Shown here piece by piece: positions 21,601 to 32,989 of a DNA stretch of 64,000 nucleotides. This DNA is from Urophycis tenuis (lineage: Eukaryota > Chordata > Actinopteri > Gadiformes > Phycidae): assembly GCA_036785325.1 (NCBI GenBank), contig JAXIVH010000286.1, positions 104,850-168,849 on the forward strand. The letters run 5' to 3'. The number at the start of each line of letters is the position of its first letter. The stretch's first letter is position 1. The position numbers and the translations under genes are program-made. The notes beneath the pieces are model-generated. The model was not told where the DNA came from and searched no databases. It saw nothing but the letters and a program-made list of their open reading frames with translations.

Positions 21601-24158
21601 AACCAAGGAAAGTCTCGGCTTGAGCACCTCGCATAGAGCTGAACACTCACCCAGTAGAGTTAGGTTTAGGTTAGGGTTGAGTTAGGGTTAGGTTAGGGTT
21701 AAGTTAAGGTTGGGTTAGGGTTAGGTTAGGGTTAACCATGGCAAGCCTTTCTGCTTTCCCCAGAGACATGACGTACTGCCATGGAAGTTTCTTTCATCTT
21801 AAGGTATGTTCCTTACCAATTACAGCCCCCTCCCCCTCACCACCATCAGCCCACAGCCTTCTCCTCATCCTCCCTAAATGAAAACCAGCATCATGGACTA
21901 CTCGGTGAAGTCCCTTCGGTTCCATGATGGATTAGATGAACCAATTCATGCAGTTGTGGTCTGGAGGAACGCGATTATGGGTGAGGGCTAGGGTCACTAA
22001 CCCAAACCCTACATCGACCACTGCTGTGTACGGATGAAAGCTTTCATCCTCTTCCCCATTTCAAACCACAAGTTGATGCTCTGGAGCATCGGCTTGGGGT
22101 CTGACACGCTGTTAAATTTTAGTAGTTTCATGGTCATTCAATTAAATTCCCCCATTGCCCTTCACCATTGCATTTTGAATAATTCTGGTGTCTCTGTGTC
22201 TTGTCTGCCACCCAGAGACTGCTTACTCAGCAGCAGAACTCATCACCTGATCAGTTTAGAAACACCGCATGAAACCAACCAACCAAACAACCTGTGGAGG
22301 TGGGCTTTCCCTGTCAGGACATTTCAGCGCATTCTGGTGTCCCCAAGCTGTTTGATTGGGTCATTATTGGTAATATTGCCTCATGGTTGCCATGAATACG
22401 TGTATTGATCCAGAGTTGGAGAATTGTGATCATTGGTTGCCTCCACTCTCCCAGTCTGAGGGAGGCCCCATCACCTATTGTTCTCTCAAGGCCTCGGCCG
22501 TACGGGCCCAACCTCTGATTTGATGATGCACACACACACACACACACACACACGACAATCCCAAGAACGCTTGACTGCGAGAAGGACCAAGCTTCCAAAC
22601 CTCTCAGCTCCGTGGCGGCGGTGGCGTTGCTGAACGCCTTCCAGCGTTCCCGGTGCTTCCGGAACTCCTGCGCGTGGCACACGTAGAGCCCCTGGTCCCC
22701 CTCGGAGATGTTCAGCACCAGCAGGTCGAAGATCTTGCCCTGCTTCACCACGGTGAGCCTCAGCTTGGGCCACGGGAAGCTCTTGGTGTAGTTGCCGTAG
22801 AAGCGCGCCTTCCTCATGTTGACGCGGGCCACGAGGACCTCGTCTTCCGGGCGCGTGGCGCCGGCCGGCAGGAAGGTCCACCGGACCACCGGCAGGCCCG
22901 TGTTGCGGTGGCGCTGGGACACCAGGCAGGACAGCGTGACGTTGGAGCCCTCATGGGCGGCGCTGAAGGGCGCGGGCAGCACGGTGACGTTGATGGCCCG
23001 ACACGCACCTGGAGGGTAGGGAGAGGGAACGGGTTCAGCAGACGGGGTCAGGGGTTCGGGTTTTGTAATAGGTGGGCTCGGTCAGGGGGGGGGCCAACCG
23101 GCGCCGAGGAACTTCAGGTTGGTGCCTTGTGGTTGAGGTGGACGTTCAACTGTGAAAATGCTGTGAAGTGCGAATCCCAGATGAACGCTCCACAACGTGT
23201 GCTGAGCTCAATTTTTGCAGTGACAAAAACGAACTTGAGACGTAGTTTGTCCACATTGTCTCCACTACGTGCGGCACAATACTGCTGAATGTCCTTTTAC
23301 TGCTTTTTCCACCCGTGGCCATTTCACAACAGCCCCCCCGCCATTCCGCCCGAAGTAAGCAGAAAAACACATCCCAGTTTGGAGGCTTCTTTCCATTGCT
23401 TTTTTTCTGAACAATTTCTGTTATTTTCATATTTCTCTCTCGCTCACTCGCTCGCTCTCCCTCCCCGGCCGTTCTCCATAGCTCTCTCACTTCTGCTCTG
23501 GTTTTTAACCGCCTCTCACTCTCTCTCTCTCTCCCCCCCTCTCTCTCACTCTCACTCAGTTTAGCGACCACAGTAGATGTTCCACATTCATGTGAGCTCA
23601 CAGATTACAACACATTACCATTGTCATTGTCACAGAAGCACGTAAAACACAGGCCACACCACCGCACCCACCCACCTCAAACAGAAATATCTAGCTTCGC
23701 GTCTTCATGTCTCTAACTTGGAATGCATATGGTATAAATGGAATGCATATGCACTATATGGAATACATATGGACTATATGGAATGAATGTGCACTACATG
23801 GAATACATATGGACTATATGAAATACATATGGAATACATCTGCACTCTATGGACTACATATGGAATATATATATTGAATACATATGCACTATATGGACTA
23901 CATATGGAATACATATACACTATATGGACTACATATGGAATACATCTGTCCATCCCACATTGTTGTAGCCGCCATCCTGCCACCCTTCAGTATCCACGCA
24001 CACATCTTTGTACCACAGAGCAGATCCCAACCCCCCTTCAGCACCAAACATCTAACAAGCGGACAGAGAGTACGGCGCGGAGCAGCGGCGCCGGTGACCC
24101 TACCTCCCAAGAAGAAGACCCTAGTCAGGAGAGCCAAGACCGCCGACGAGACCTTCAT
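15609..24158 (-). CDS. vstm4: V-set and transmembrane domain-containing protein 4
   Basis: Eight coding exons on the minus strand: 24158-24104, 23008-22601, 17726-17673, 17483-17376, 16994-16961 (34 nt), 16745-16621, 16083-16019, 15734-15609. All junctions keep phase and give 324 aa (human 320). A signal peptide (MKVSSAVLALLTRVFFLG) leads into one V-type Ig domain, about residues 22-150. It has the paired Cys of NVTLSC and GLYVC and N-glycosylation sites NVT, NYT, NIS and NAT. A short stalk follows, then a TM helix near 175-198, a basic cytosolic stretch, and the tail motifs KPKLLKPQPRKV, LTYAEL (ITIM-like) and TVYAQI (ITSM-like) before the end ERSL. In mammals VSTM4 is the precursor of the secreted peptide Lv. 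The placement between lrrc18 and tmem273 matches human. Confidence 0.95.
16410..16600. repeat. Degenerate repeats related to 19195-19330
   Basis: Recurring blocks such as gctgatgctacaacac and ctagcatgtgtt occur here and again at 19195-19330, both inside vstm4 introns. Confidence 0.5.
17181..17206. repeat. Short perfect hairpin
   Basis: CTCTCTCCCCC, a 4-nt loop, then GGGGGAGAGAG (11-bp stem), in the intron between the vstm4 TM exon and the micro-exon. Confidence 0.8.
17490..17543 (+). repeat. (CACG)/(CA) microsatellite next to the vstm4 TM exon acceptor
   Basis: acgcacgc and CA repeats directly upstream (on the minus strand) of the acceptor of exon 17483-17376. Confidence 0.9.
19347..19374 (+). 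repeat. Poly-C tract (28 C)
   Basis: Uninterrupted run of 28 C. Confidence 0.9.
20245..20375 (+). repeat. Compound CA repeat with a repeated ctgtgtgagcgcacac block
   Basis: Three copies of actgtgtgagcgcacac separated by CA tracts. Each block is a small hairpin. Confidence 0.85.
21125..21312 (+). repeat. ~20-bp minisatellite, about 9 copies
   Basis: The unit resembles tgagctaggctgggtctgta with copy-specific changes. Confidence 0.88.
21343..21378. repeat. 15-bp perfect hairpin
   Basis: GCACAACCTCCCGCC, loop tatcca, GGCGGGAGGTTGTGC. Confidence 0.92.
21656..21737 (+). repeat. Interstitial telomere-like repeat
   Basis: Mixed TTAGGG, TTAGG and TTAGGGTTGAG variants over about 80 bp. Confidence 0.85.
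22529..22554 (+). repeat. (CA)n microsatellite
   Basis: Thirteen CA units, 47 bp past the vstm4 Ig-exon donor. Confidence 0.9.
23720..23948 (+). repeat. AT-rich tandem repeat in vstm4 intron 1
   Basis: About 12 degenerate copies of tatggactacatatggaata-type units, rich in CATATG. Confidence 0.8.
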
Positions 24159-24400
24159 TGTCCGCGGCTGGAGCCTCCATAAAACGTACGGGGGAGGTGG
24201 ATCCGCTGTGAGGGGTGCTGAAGGAGTGTGGGGGTCTCCTTCGGTGCTCCTCCACTCCCGGCCCTCCGCTGACAGCAGGGCGTAATCTGAACCGCGGGGG
24301 GGGCGGGGCCACAGCTGGCTTAGGACCGCCCACTCTCCTCCCTACGGCTCCGCCTATGTGGCACTCTCAGTGAAAACATTGAATGGGCACGAGACGTGTG

Positions 24401-24441
24401 CGCACACAGACACACACACACACACCACACACACACACACA

Positions 24442-24479
<38 letters not shown>
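24401..24479 (+). repeat. (CA)n microsatellite
   Basis: Interrupted CA repeat upstream of vstm4. Confidence 0.9.
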
Positions 24480-24481
<2 letters not shown>

Positions 24482-24778
24482 TGGGCATGTTCAAGGACAC
24501 ACACATGTTGACATGTACACACACATACACAGACACACACACATGTTTACTTACTTGCCGTTTGGCTGGTGGTGGGAGTGTCATGAGAAAGTGAAGGATG
24601 CAAAGTATGGGGTTGCCGATGAGGGAGGAAGAGGGGGAGAAAGGAGGAGGAGGAGCAGGGAGAATAATGGTGAGAGAAGGAAGGAAACAGGAAGTTTGTC
24701 TGAGAGGTTGACGCCAGGCAAATCACACCTCCAGCTGTGGGGGACGGCAGGCAAACAGCAGACACCCCCCCTGCATGC

Positions 24779-24809
<31 letters not shown>

Positions 24810-24842
24810 CGCTTTGTTTGCGCGCGCGCGTGTGTGTGTGTT
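24779..24842. repeat. (GT)n(GC)n palindromic block
   Basis: GT tract, then GCGCGCGCGCGC, loop tttgttt, GCGCGCGCGCG, then a GT tract. Alternating purine-pyrimidine throughout. Confidence 0.9.
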
Positions 24843-26046
24843 TTTCTTCCTCTTCTTCTGTTGTTATTGTAAGAGAGAGTAAGTGACACATTCAGTGTTT
24901 GCTGTGTGTCTGTGTGTGTCTGCCTTGTAACCCGACCGCTCAGTGAATCTCGGCCCGGCCAGACTCGCGCAGCTCTGCATGTTTGTTTGCGACGGTTAAT
25001 CACGTTCCCCGGAGACAGAAGCCATATTTAATTCACACACACACACACAACGCGTACGAAGGCGAGGCCGGGACAGCGTTCAAAGGATCGCGCACGGACC
25101 ATCTTTCCACAGGGAAAAGTATCGAGTATCAACATTGTCCTTCACGCTGGTTTCAAAACGCGGTGAAAAAAATCTGAATCCACCGCGAGGCTGGTTGTTG
25201 TCACCAGAGCACCTCGATCCCAAAGTTACAGCGCTACGGTCGCTAAGGGAAACGGAGAACTGTCCGGCACTTTGTCACAACACCCAACAGAGCTGCTGGG
25301 TGACTGGTGTCACTCAGAATAGCTCGACAGCTTATTCAACAATGAGAGAACAGACTCCAGGGACCAAAACCCTTGTGTTTGCGTGCTCTTTATTGGTTCA
25401 TTGCAGTTCAAGAAGCTCACATTTGAAGGACTGTTACTGGTCCCAGAAGAGCTATGGGTTTGAGGTAGCAGTCGACTCCTACAGGACCATGGAGGATGGT
25501 GCCACATTACTGCACACACAAGCAGAAAGGCAAGACGAATAGGCTCCAGATGTTTGTCACGTGATGCCCATGAAAGCTGCTATGCATTTCCTATAAGTCT
25601 CATTTTCTCATACAAGTATACCGGTATATAATAGCTAAGTACAACAACTTTATAATAAAACATAACAACTTTGTTTGAACAACACTTCAAAAATGATTAA
25701 GACAACACAAACTAAACTTCATTTCATGTTTTGGTTTTACCCAAAAAGAACCCCCCCCCCCCCCCACTAATTATACAAAACGGTAACCTCAAGTTAAACG
25801 CTTCTTGTTCCACGAGCAGTTGCTTGTGTTGAAGTTGAGAGTCTGCTGCAGAGAGATACGGGCCTGCCTCAACAGCAGCCACTCGGGGCCACAACAACAA
25901 CAACAACAAGGACATCAGGAAGTGGAACGTCGGCTGCAGCGGTCGGAGGTTGCAGAATCGTCCCCACCCCGGTTTCCCTCTGCGGTGTGTTTCAGTTGTG
26001 AGGACGCACTCGTGAACACCGGTGACAGAAGTCCCCCGGGGCTCCT

Positions 26047-27153
26047 CTAGAGGAGAACGTCGTCGATGGTATTGTGAAAGCCGTAGGGCTGTGGCGAACG
26101 TGGCCCCCCTGTGGAGAGACGGGGAAACGTGCAACAAGTCAGGCGGAGCACGCAGCAGCAGCAGCAGCAGCAGCAGCAGCGTTGACCTGGAAACCCTCAG
26201 TAAGTGGGTCACCGCAGAGACGACTGCAGCGGTCGGAGGGGGCGGGGGGGGGTTACCGCGTGCACCCGCGCCTACACTTCACCTGACCCCCCCCCCTCCC
26301 CTCGCGCGGTCATTGGAGACACGCGCACACAGGCTTCTGATTGGCTGAGGCCGCGTCGAACAGGGATAGGATGTAAGGCCATATTTGGCTGAGAGTGCAG
26401 CAAGGCGCACACACACAGAGAGGCTTGTCCATAAACATAGCCATGTGCACAGCCTTGTGGCTTGTTGTTTGTTTGTCTGTTTCCGCACTGCAATGTGTCC
26501 CGCGATCCGGCCTGCGTTAGCCACAGAAAAACAACTTCAGCTGAATATAAAGGATCAACTTCTGCAGCAACAAATCAATGAGCAATACCTTCACTCAAGT
26601 ACTCAAGTACAAACAACCTCAATCAATCGCGTTTTCTGGTGATTACTATTTAGTGTCCAGTTTACTGTCATGCAAATTAGTAAAAAAAGTCTTCCTCAGC
26701 AGTGCAAAAAGTTAGAACAAATGTAACGAGTGCAATCAATAACAAACGGCAACGACAAACCACTTGTCTGAGGCGATGTCTCGTGGGGGAACCATTTAAA
26801 CGACAAAATAAGATTAAGATAAGATATTCCTTTATTGATCCCCCTTAGGAGAAATTCACAGTGACCAGCAGTACAGGGGATAGATGCGTGCAATAAGAAC
26901 CTGACTATAGTCAATAAACAATAAATAGATCTACCTAGACAATTCGATTCGGTTAAATTAAATGAAGTTAAATGCGAGCTTGAAATGCGAAATACTTGAA
27001 ATGCGAGCTCTTAAAGTCAGGTTGGTGAAAAAGTGAGAACCTGTATGCATACATAACAAACGCAATGGCACCGGTCTCTCTCCGGTCTCTCTGTCTCTCC
27101 ACCTCTCTGTCTCTGTCTCTCTCTCCGCCTCTCTCTCTCTCTCTCTCTCTCTC

Positions 27154-27233
<80 letters not shown>

Positions 27234-27582
27234 TACCTACCCGGCTCCCGCACGCCCCCCCCCGCGCCCCTCGCCCCCACATAGCCTCACCTACCTGAGG
27301 CGTCCTGGAAGTTGGGCATCTTGTAGACGCTGCCGTGCGCCGCGTGGGCCTTCTCACAGAGCCGGCGGCACACCCCCATGGTGTGCAGCTTGAGCAGCAG
27401 GACGCCCAGGGCCAGGAACAGCCCGATGCCAGCCCCAAGCAGGGCATACCTGTAGTCTGGGGCGGGGGGGGGGGGGGGGGGGGGGGGAGACACGGAGTGA
27501 GAGGGCGGGGTGGGGCTGTGTTGTGGCTGGCTCAATGGTGCACTGTTGTGAAACACACAGCGTCTCGTGTTGGTTCCCTGAA

Positions 27583-27622
<40 letters not shown>

Positions 27623-28354
27623 CACAGCGATGTGTAAGGAGAGATTTGCTTTCACAATCTGTTTTTCTCCGAGCGTGGTATGAAGACACCCAGCGTGACG
27701 TTCTGGTTCCCAGAAGAGGCTGGCGAGATGAACCGCAGTCCTTTGTATTTATTCAGCTTTTCTTTGCACGTGGTCACGTCACATCAGGGACCGTGAAGTC
27801 CGATATGATCAGTGAAGAGCGATGTTCAACGATAGAGCCGGGCAATTGATTCTGCTGACACGCTGGATCGATATGAGCTATTCCAATCAAGTGAGTTACA
27901 GATCAGTCATAATAATCTCCAGCGCGTGTGGGACATGAGTCTGGGCTCTCAGTCTACCTACCTGCTGTGTCGTCCTCACTCATTGCCTTTCCTCTGACAC
28001 CATTTAGGAGGACGTCTAGAAACAAAGGCTTTTGTTACCACAAACATCAGCAGTGTGCAACAATAAACAAAGTGTGTGAAAATAGAACAATAAAACTCGA
28101 GTACCACAGGCAAGGTATAACAATAAAAATTTTTTTGCCTTTTTTATATCTTCCAGATATCATTGAGTCAGACATGTCCATAGAGCATATGGATGAAATG
28201 TTGGGTCCTTACAATATCTCTATACAACATCAATGCAAGGAACTAAAGAGCTGTACCTCAGGCAGCAGGAAAAGGAAACAGATAACGAACTGACACAAAA
28301 GACTGGTAACGATGCTGTGGTATAATACATTACACACACACACACACCCATACA

Positions 28355-28417
<63 letters not shown>

Positions 28418-28444
28418 ACCCACACACACACACCAACACACACC

Positions 28445-28501
<57 letters not shown>

Positions 28502-29738
28502 TTCAACAAAGTTTGTGGGCTTATCTTAGAACCACTTTGATCACGACGTGCTTCACAGGTTGCCTTGTGATGTACAACACAGCCATTTCAACATGATTTG
28601 TGTAGTAAACACTTATTAATCAACACCCGGCTGCCATTCCTGAGCTTGAAATGGGAGCCGGGCACACTGCATGGCATGTGATTCAGGGGGTAGGAAGGTT
28701 CTGGTGAAATGTCCACTCAAGTGACGGTCAGAAAAGGTTCAGGGTTCGATCCCCCAATGTTCACAGTCCAACATGAGGGCATCCTTGGTTGAGTGAGAGG
28801 CCTCCTTATGTCTTAATGACCTGTATTTGAAGTCCCTGTAAGTCTGGATAAAAGTGTCTCTTCTCTGACTACATAGTGAAACTAGTATACAGTAAATGAT
28901 ACATACATAACCCGGAGCAAATGACATGATAATGATAATCCCACTATATTGTTGCACACTTTGTGACTTCAGGGCTGAAGAGACGTGTGCCATCGGTGAC
29001 TCATAGTTACAGTGAGTGCATCATGTGTATGGTTGATTTTCAGGGGAAGGCGTGGAGAGATGCCAGGTATTGTTGTAACAGAGACTCCGCAGACCTGACC
29101 TGACCTGTTCTGCATACTTGTGGACGGGGATCTACTAGACTGTCATGTTCTGCTTCAAAACAACACCGATTGCTATACCAAACAGCCAAAGGCTTTTCTA
29201 AGAATTTTCATCGCAATTTCATTCCACAAATAGAACTGACACCGCTGTTTCATTTTTACATGGAAACCTTTTTTTTTTTTTACACAGCCTCTCATTTTGT
29301 CAGGGTTATTGTATTATTTTATTTTTATATTTTTGTGTTGGCTAAACCAAACGAAACTTGGCTGTCTCACTCACTCACCTTTCCTTCCATAAACTTGTCC
29401 TGCGCTGGGTGCTAACCACAAAGGCTGTCATTATGGATGACAAGGGCTTCGCCGCTTACATTGTTGAAAGATTAGCGACTATTTAGACTTAACTGGAAAA
29501 CGTTCAGCAACATCCTCCATTAAACATTCACAAAACGTTTGTCATCAATAGTAATTTCATCGAAACAACGCGACGCACAGCTGACAAAACAACGTGATGA
29601 GTTAACTCAGAACACAGGCTCTGCGCATTAAACCAAACAAAACCATAAACTGCAGTGAAATCTGCTTCTGAAATAGTTAGAGGTTCCTATAGCAGTCTAC
29701 TCACCGATGATCAGAAGGGCTAAGAAATAGCCTCGCAT
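26047..29738 (-). CDS. tmem273: Transmembrane protein 273
   Basis: Four coding exons on the minus strand: 29738-29705, 28015-27962, 27456-27295, 26108-26047. All junctions are phase 1 and give 103 aa (human about 105). MRGYFLALLII is a signal peptide. A short ectodomain contains MSEDDTADYRYALLG, aligning with the human DFKYALIG motif. The TM helix spans about 33-53 (ALLGAGIGLFLALGVLLLKL) and a basic, Cys-containing cytosolic tail follows. It ends NTIDDVLL with TAG at 26049-26047. The function of TMEM273 is unknown. The first three exons are well supported; the last rests on phase, a good acceptor (gtctctccacag) and plausible length. Repeats crowd two acceptors: a C24 run before exon 3 and a CTG repeat before exon 4. 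The gene sits between vstm4 and C10orf71, as in human. Confidence 0.85.
26152..26180 (+). repeat. (CAG)n trinucleotide repeat
   Basis: About ten CAG units. On the gene strand this is (CTG)n, 44-72 nt upstream of the predicted last tmem273 acceptor. Confidence 0.95.
26379..26388. promoter_or_regulatory. Perfect CArG box
   Basis: CCATATTTGG matches CC(A/T)6GG, the SRF site. It lies in the tmem273 intron, and function is not shown. Confidence 0.3.
26823..26880 (-). repeat. LINE 3' tail
   Basis: On the minus strand, GTGAATTTCTCC followed by GGGATCAATAAAGGAATATC and a TTATCTTAATC tail, typical of common fish LINE ends. Confidence 0.65.
27074..27230 (+). repeat. (CT)n microsatellite
   Basis: About 150 bp of CT with a few CG/TG interruptions, in tmem273 intron 3. 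Confidence 0.95.
27464..27487 (+). repeat. Poly-G tract (24 G) forming the tmem273 exon-3 polypyrimidine tract
   Basis: On the gene strand this is C24, separated from the acceptor by cgccccag. Confidence 0.9.
27581..27622 (+). repeat. (GT)n microsatellite
   Basis: About 20 GT units. Confidence 0.9.
28332..28499 (+). repeat. (CA)n microsatellite
   Basis: About 165 bp of CA with sparse interruptions, in tmem273 intron 1. Confidence 0.95.
28700..28862 (+). mobile_element. Degenerate tRNA-derived SINE
   Basis: B-box-like ggttcagggttcgatccccc, then a body ending agtctggataaaagtgtct, the common fish SINE core/tail. Confidence 0.55.
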
Positions 29739-30025
29739 GTAGACATTGGTCACAAATCAGCATGCATTCTCTCCTCTCGGGGATCTTCTCTCAGTGTGTC
29801 ACAACCACTTCCTGTGTATTTGGGTCGGGCTCGGTCTGAACGCTGCACTCTGCACTCACTGAACATCAGCAGAATGCGTGGCTGAATAAACAAACTCACG
29901 ACTTCACAAATAGATGATAAATGGATGAATTTATGAATGCATGGATTTATTAAACAATGTTTGACTGGATGAATTGATTGACAGATAAGTAATGAATAAA
30001 CCCACAAACTGTATAATTAATTAAG

Positions 30026-30031
30026 TTATTA

Positions 30032-30077
<46 letters not shown>

Positions 30078-30078
30078 G
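30026..30078 (+). repeat. (ATT)n microsatellite
   Basis: About 16 ATT units. Confidence 0.9.
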
Positions 30079-31014
30079 TTATATTATGTTATTATGATGG
30101 TTGTTGACATGTAAAGTCCCCCGGACTGCTGTTGTCCGATTCTAACACAGTTCCCAGCACTGGTAGGCTTTTAGTTACCTTCAGATTCAATTTCATTGCT
30201 TTTTATCCTGTTAATCAGATGAAATGTCAATATTCTTGCTGGGTGCTTTAACCTTGTTGTTTCTGCGGTGTTGAAGAAAATCTGGTCAATAGCTGTATGT
30301 GAGCTGTATTTGACAGTGAAAAGGTAGAGCTGTCCCATTATTGGGAATGTTATTGACCAATCAGTATCAAGTATTTAACAATGTTGTGGCATTTCAAATG
30401 CTCAGCTAGCATCATATGATGCACTGAAAGCCAGACTGTTGATAGCCCGCAGCCTGCCGCTGATGTGATACTGGCTGATATGAAGTCACAGTGGTTTGAA
30501 ATAGGACAACGTGTTATGTTGTGTGTGCAAGCACAGTCCAATATGATTTTAGTTCATTTGACAAATATGTTGTTTCAGTCGGACACACGTCTATCAATTC
30601 AACACATAGTCGCGGTACCGTTAGCACGCGCAATATTGAACAACACAACACACACTGAATTCAAAGCCTCAAGTCAAACCTGTCAACTCTTCATGCATAC
30701 GTGCTGGTCTGCCTCACTGACAACCTGTCAACATCCAGTGTCACCCTCACATCATATCCCCAGCTACAGTATCGCTCACATTACAGGGCTGAACAGAACC
30801 CCTGTCGTTGATCCGGACACCCATAGAAGGAACAAACGACTGGAATGTTGAAGCCTTTGCTCCAGTCAAATCCATGTTGTTAAGCATGTCAAAATGAAGC
30901 AGCCCTCATGGTTGACACTTGACAAATAGCCTTTGTAAACGGAGGTGAACCTCATGGGGTTCAGTGTGTCAGGCACAGACAGTAAAGCCTTCCTTGAGCT
31001 CAGATGGCTACCAG

Positions 31015-31039
31015 CAACAACAACAACAACAACAACAAC
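31015..31039 (+). repeat. (CAA)n microsatellite
   Basis: Eight CAA units. Confidence 0.9.
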
Positions 31040-31803
31040 GCATTCATCTTTTTAAACATTAAACGTCAAATGTCCAATTTGATCCATTGAGCATATTTTA
31101 CAAGCTAAGGAAGGTGGCACATGCTTCGTTAAAACAATGAGCAACACAATGATAAATGTGATGGTGTTCATAAAAACAAGGAAATATGACTTAACACACC
31201 ATCTGCTCGGTAGCCAGAGAGGTAGTCAGTTAAAATGAACAACCTTACAAGCTGTGTGTGGTTATCAACCAAAATGTCCACAAACAAAGGCTGATCTCTG
31301 GCCACTAACATTCCTGGGTTACAGCTTTCACAGCTCTGTGGCCCTGTGGATTAACACCATGTCAGGGGGCCTGTGTGTGTGTGTGTGGGCAGGGTCTGGC
31401 CCTGGAGGCTGAGAGTCTTCCTCCCGGTCCTGGTACCTCCCATACACTCTGAATGGACTTTCTCACAGAGGCAGGTCACTCATCAAACAAAGACCATTAG
31501 GCTTACCCCTGTTCTGCCTGAAGCAGAAGCCCTTACCCAAAGTGACCGTGTAAAGGTACCAATGACACTATCCTGCTTGTCTGCTTGTTGTATTGGGGCG
31601 GTAGTTGAATGGCTTGTGGACAATTGTTACAGAAATGGATGGGGTTAGCCGAGTGCAGTCAAGGTTGGCAGTTGTGCACCCAATGAGAAAAACACATGTT
31701 CTTTTATATTCAAGGACCCCGCAAGGTATTGGAAGTTTTAAAAAGTATTGAATTCACTGATAAATAAGGCCTGAAACGTAAGATCGTAAGATCTTACATT
31801 TTA

Positions 31804-31850
31804 TTTGCATAGGTTATTAACAATAACCCATTATTAATAACCTATGCAAA
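31804..31850. repeat. 17-bp perfect inverted repeat, 13-nt loop
   Basis: TTTGCATAGGTTATTAA / TTAATAACCTATGCAAA. The left arm with its flank includes an ATTTGCAT octamer. Confidence 0.95.
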
Positions 31851-32646
31851 GGTTATCTTATTTTGTGTGGGGCTGTATGGACATTAAACATACACAATTT
31901 GCCATGTGTTTTTGTGTGTAGCATGACATCATGTTTTTATGGTGCTTGTATGTTGTGTTGGCCTTGTAGGGAGCAACCTCGCTGACCACCAGTGTCAAAA
32001 GCTTCTGGTCAGCAGGCACATTCTGGTCACAAATAGGCAGACCTATGGTGGGGTTGATTATGTGAACATTGGTGTTAAATTGCATTGTAACAGGTATTAA
32101 TAAGCTCCTAAAGTCTCAAATTGAACTTGTTTAGACTTGCAGGTGCCATGCTTAAACGCTCTTCTGTGATACCCACATCTAGAACTACTTTCACTGGTTT
32201 CGGAATGGCTGAGGGTTCAACCTCTGACATCAACTCCTCTCTGTTCCTCTGACTCACAACAGTGAAATAAAAAAAGAAGCAAGCCAAAATGGCCTCTTCC
32301 ATATCCAACTGAAACAACAGCTGGTTCTTTAAGCAGCCGTCTCTGGGTGACAGGAAGCTTTGGAGAGCACAGGACCATCATGTAAACAAAGCCTGAACCG
32401 GGGGCTGTGGAAACTTAATTTTCTCCCACACAAATGCATTAGGCTCAATGATGTCTTAATTGCCTTAAAGCCTGTTTCCTCTAGCCCAAGCCCATCACTC
32501 TCAACTAATAGTTGTGGTCACATGAGCGTTGAGCTTTGTTTGTGTCTTTTTGTGCTAATCCCAGGGGTTTTCTGCTTTTTCTTCATTCACGTTTTATGAG
32601 AAGTAAAGAAAATGCCCATTTCAGTTCCTTAACCCGAAGGCTTGTG

Positions 32647-32730
32647 TGATCACAAGCTTTCGTTGTCCCTGTACTTGTACTCTGCACAATGACAATAAAG
32701 TTGAATCTAATCTAATCTAAAATCCCTCCC
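32647..32730 (+). repeat. LINE/SINE 3' tail
   Basis: ttcgttgtccctgtacttgt, then gacaataaagttgaatctaa and TCTAA repeats. Same family as 7418-7500, opposite orientation. Confidence 0.6.
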
Positions 32731-32824
32731 TCCCTGAGGAACCTCAAACAACACGGCCCAGACCCCGACAGCCTTTGTCATGGTTCAAAAAGAAAAGGTG
32801 CTTGACCCAATCAACCGGCTGTCC

Positions 32825-32874
32825 CACGTGGTCCTCTCTAAGCCAATACACCCCAGGACACCAAAATAGCCAAT
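32825..32874 (+). promoter_or_regulatory. Candidate C10orf71 promoter elements
   Basis: An E-box CACGTG at 32825-32830 and CCAAT boxes at 32843-32847 and 32870-32874, about 220 bp before the donor of the first candidate leader exon. Confidence 0.3.
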
Positions 32875-32989
32875 GACAGTGTCCATTTCATCCTCCTCAC
32901 TTTTTTTGCCTTGCCGCCTCCCCACTGCCACACGACACCCACCGCGGGCTCCAAAGTGGGCACGCTAGCTAGCTCCGGAGTTCCTACTC

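Larger units (their letters stand above)
17727..22600. other. Large vstm4 intron, no nested gene seen
   Basis: Contains a C28 run (19347-19374), a G15 run (about 20125-20139), compound CA repeats (20245-20375), a ~20-bp minisatellite (21125-21312), a hairpin (21343-21378) and telomere-like repeats (21656-21737). I found no convincing exons in either strand. Confidence 0.5.
24160..26046. other. Intergenic vstm4-tmem273, including the tmem273 3' UTR
   Basis: Holds CA repeats (24401-24479), a Z-DNA-prone block (24779-24842) and a C17 run near 25750. A minus-strand AATAAA at 25394-25389 could end tmem273. No coding frame is recognised. Confidence 0.45.
29740..32800. other. Intergenic tmem273-C10orf71, no gene seen
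   Basis: Contains ATT repeats (30026-30078), a CAA repeat (31015-31039), a 17-bp-arm hairpin (31804-31850) and a LINE tail (32647-32730). Short open frames on the minus strand at 31858-32317 are interrupted and have no recognised homology. Confidence 0.5.

Noticed and set aside
31858..32317. Two neighbouring minus-strand frames with protein-like composition
   Set aside because: They are in different frames with stops between, with no splice sites that join them and no recognised family; at best an old pseudogene.
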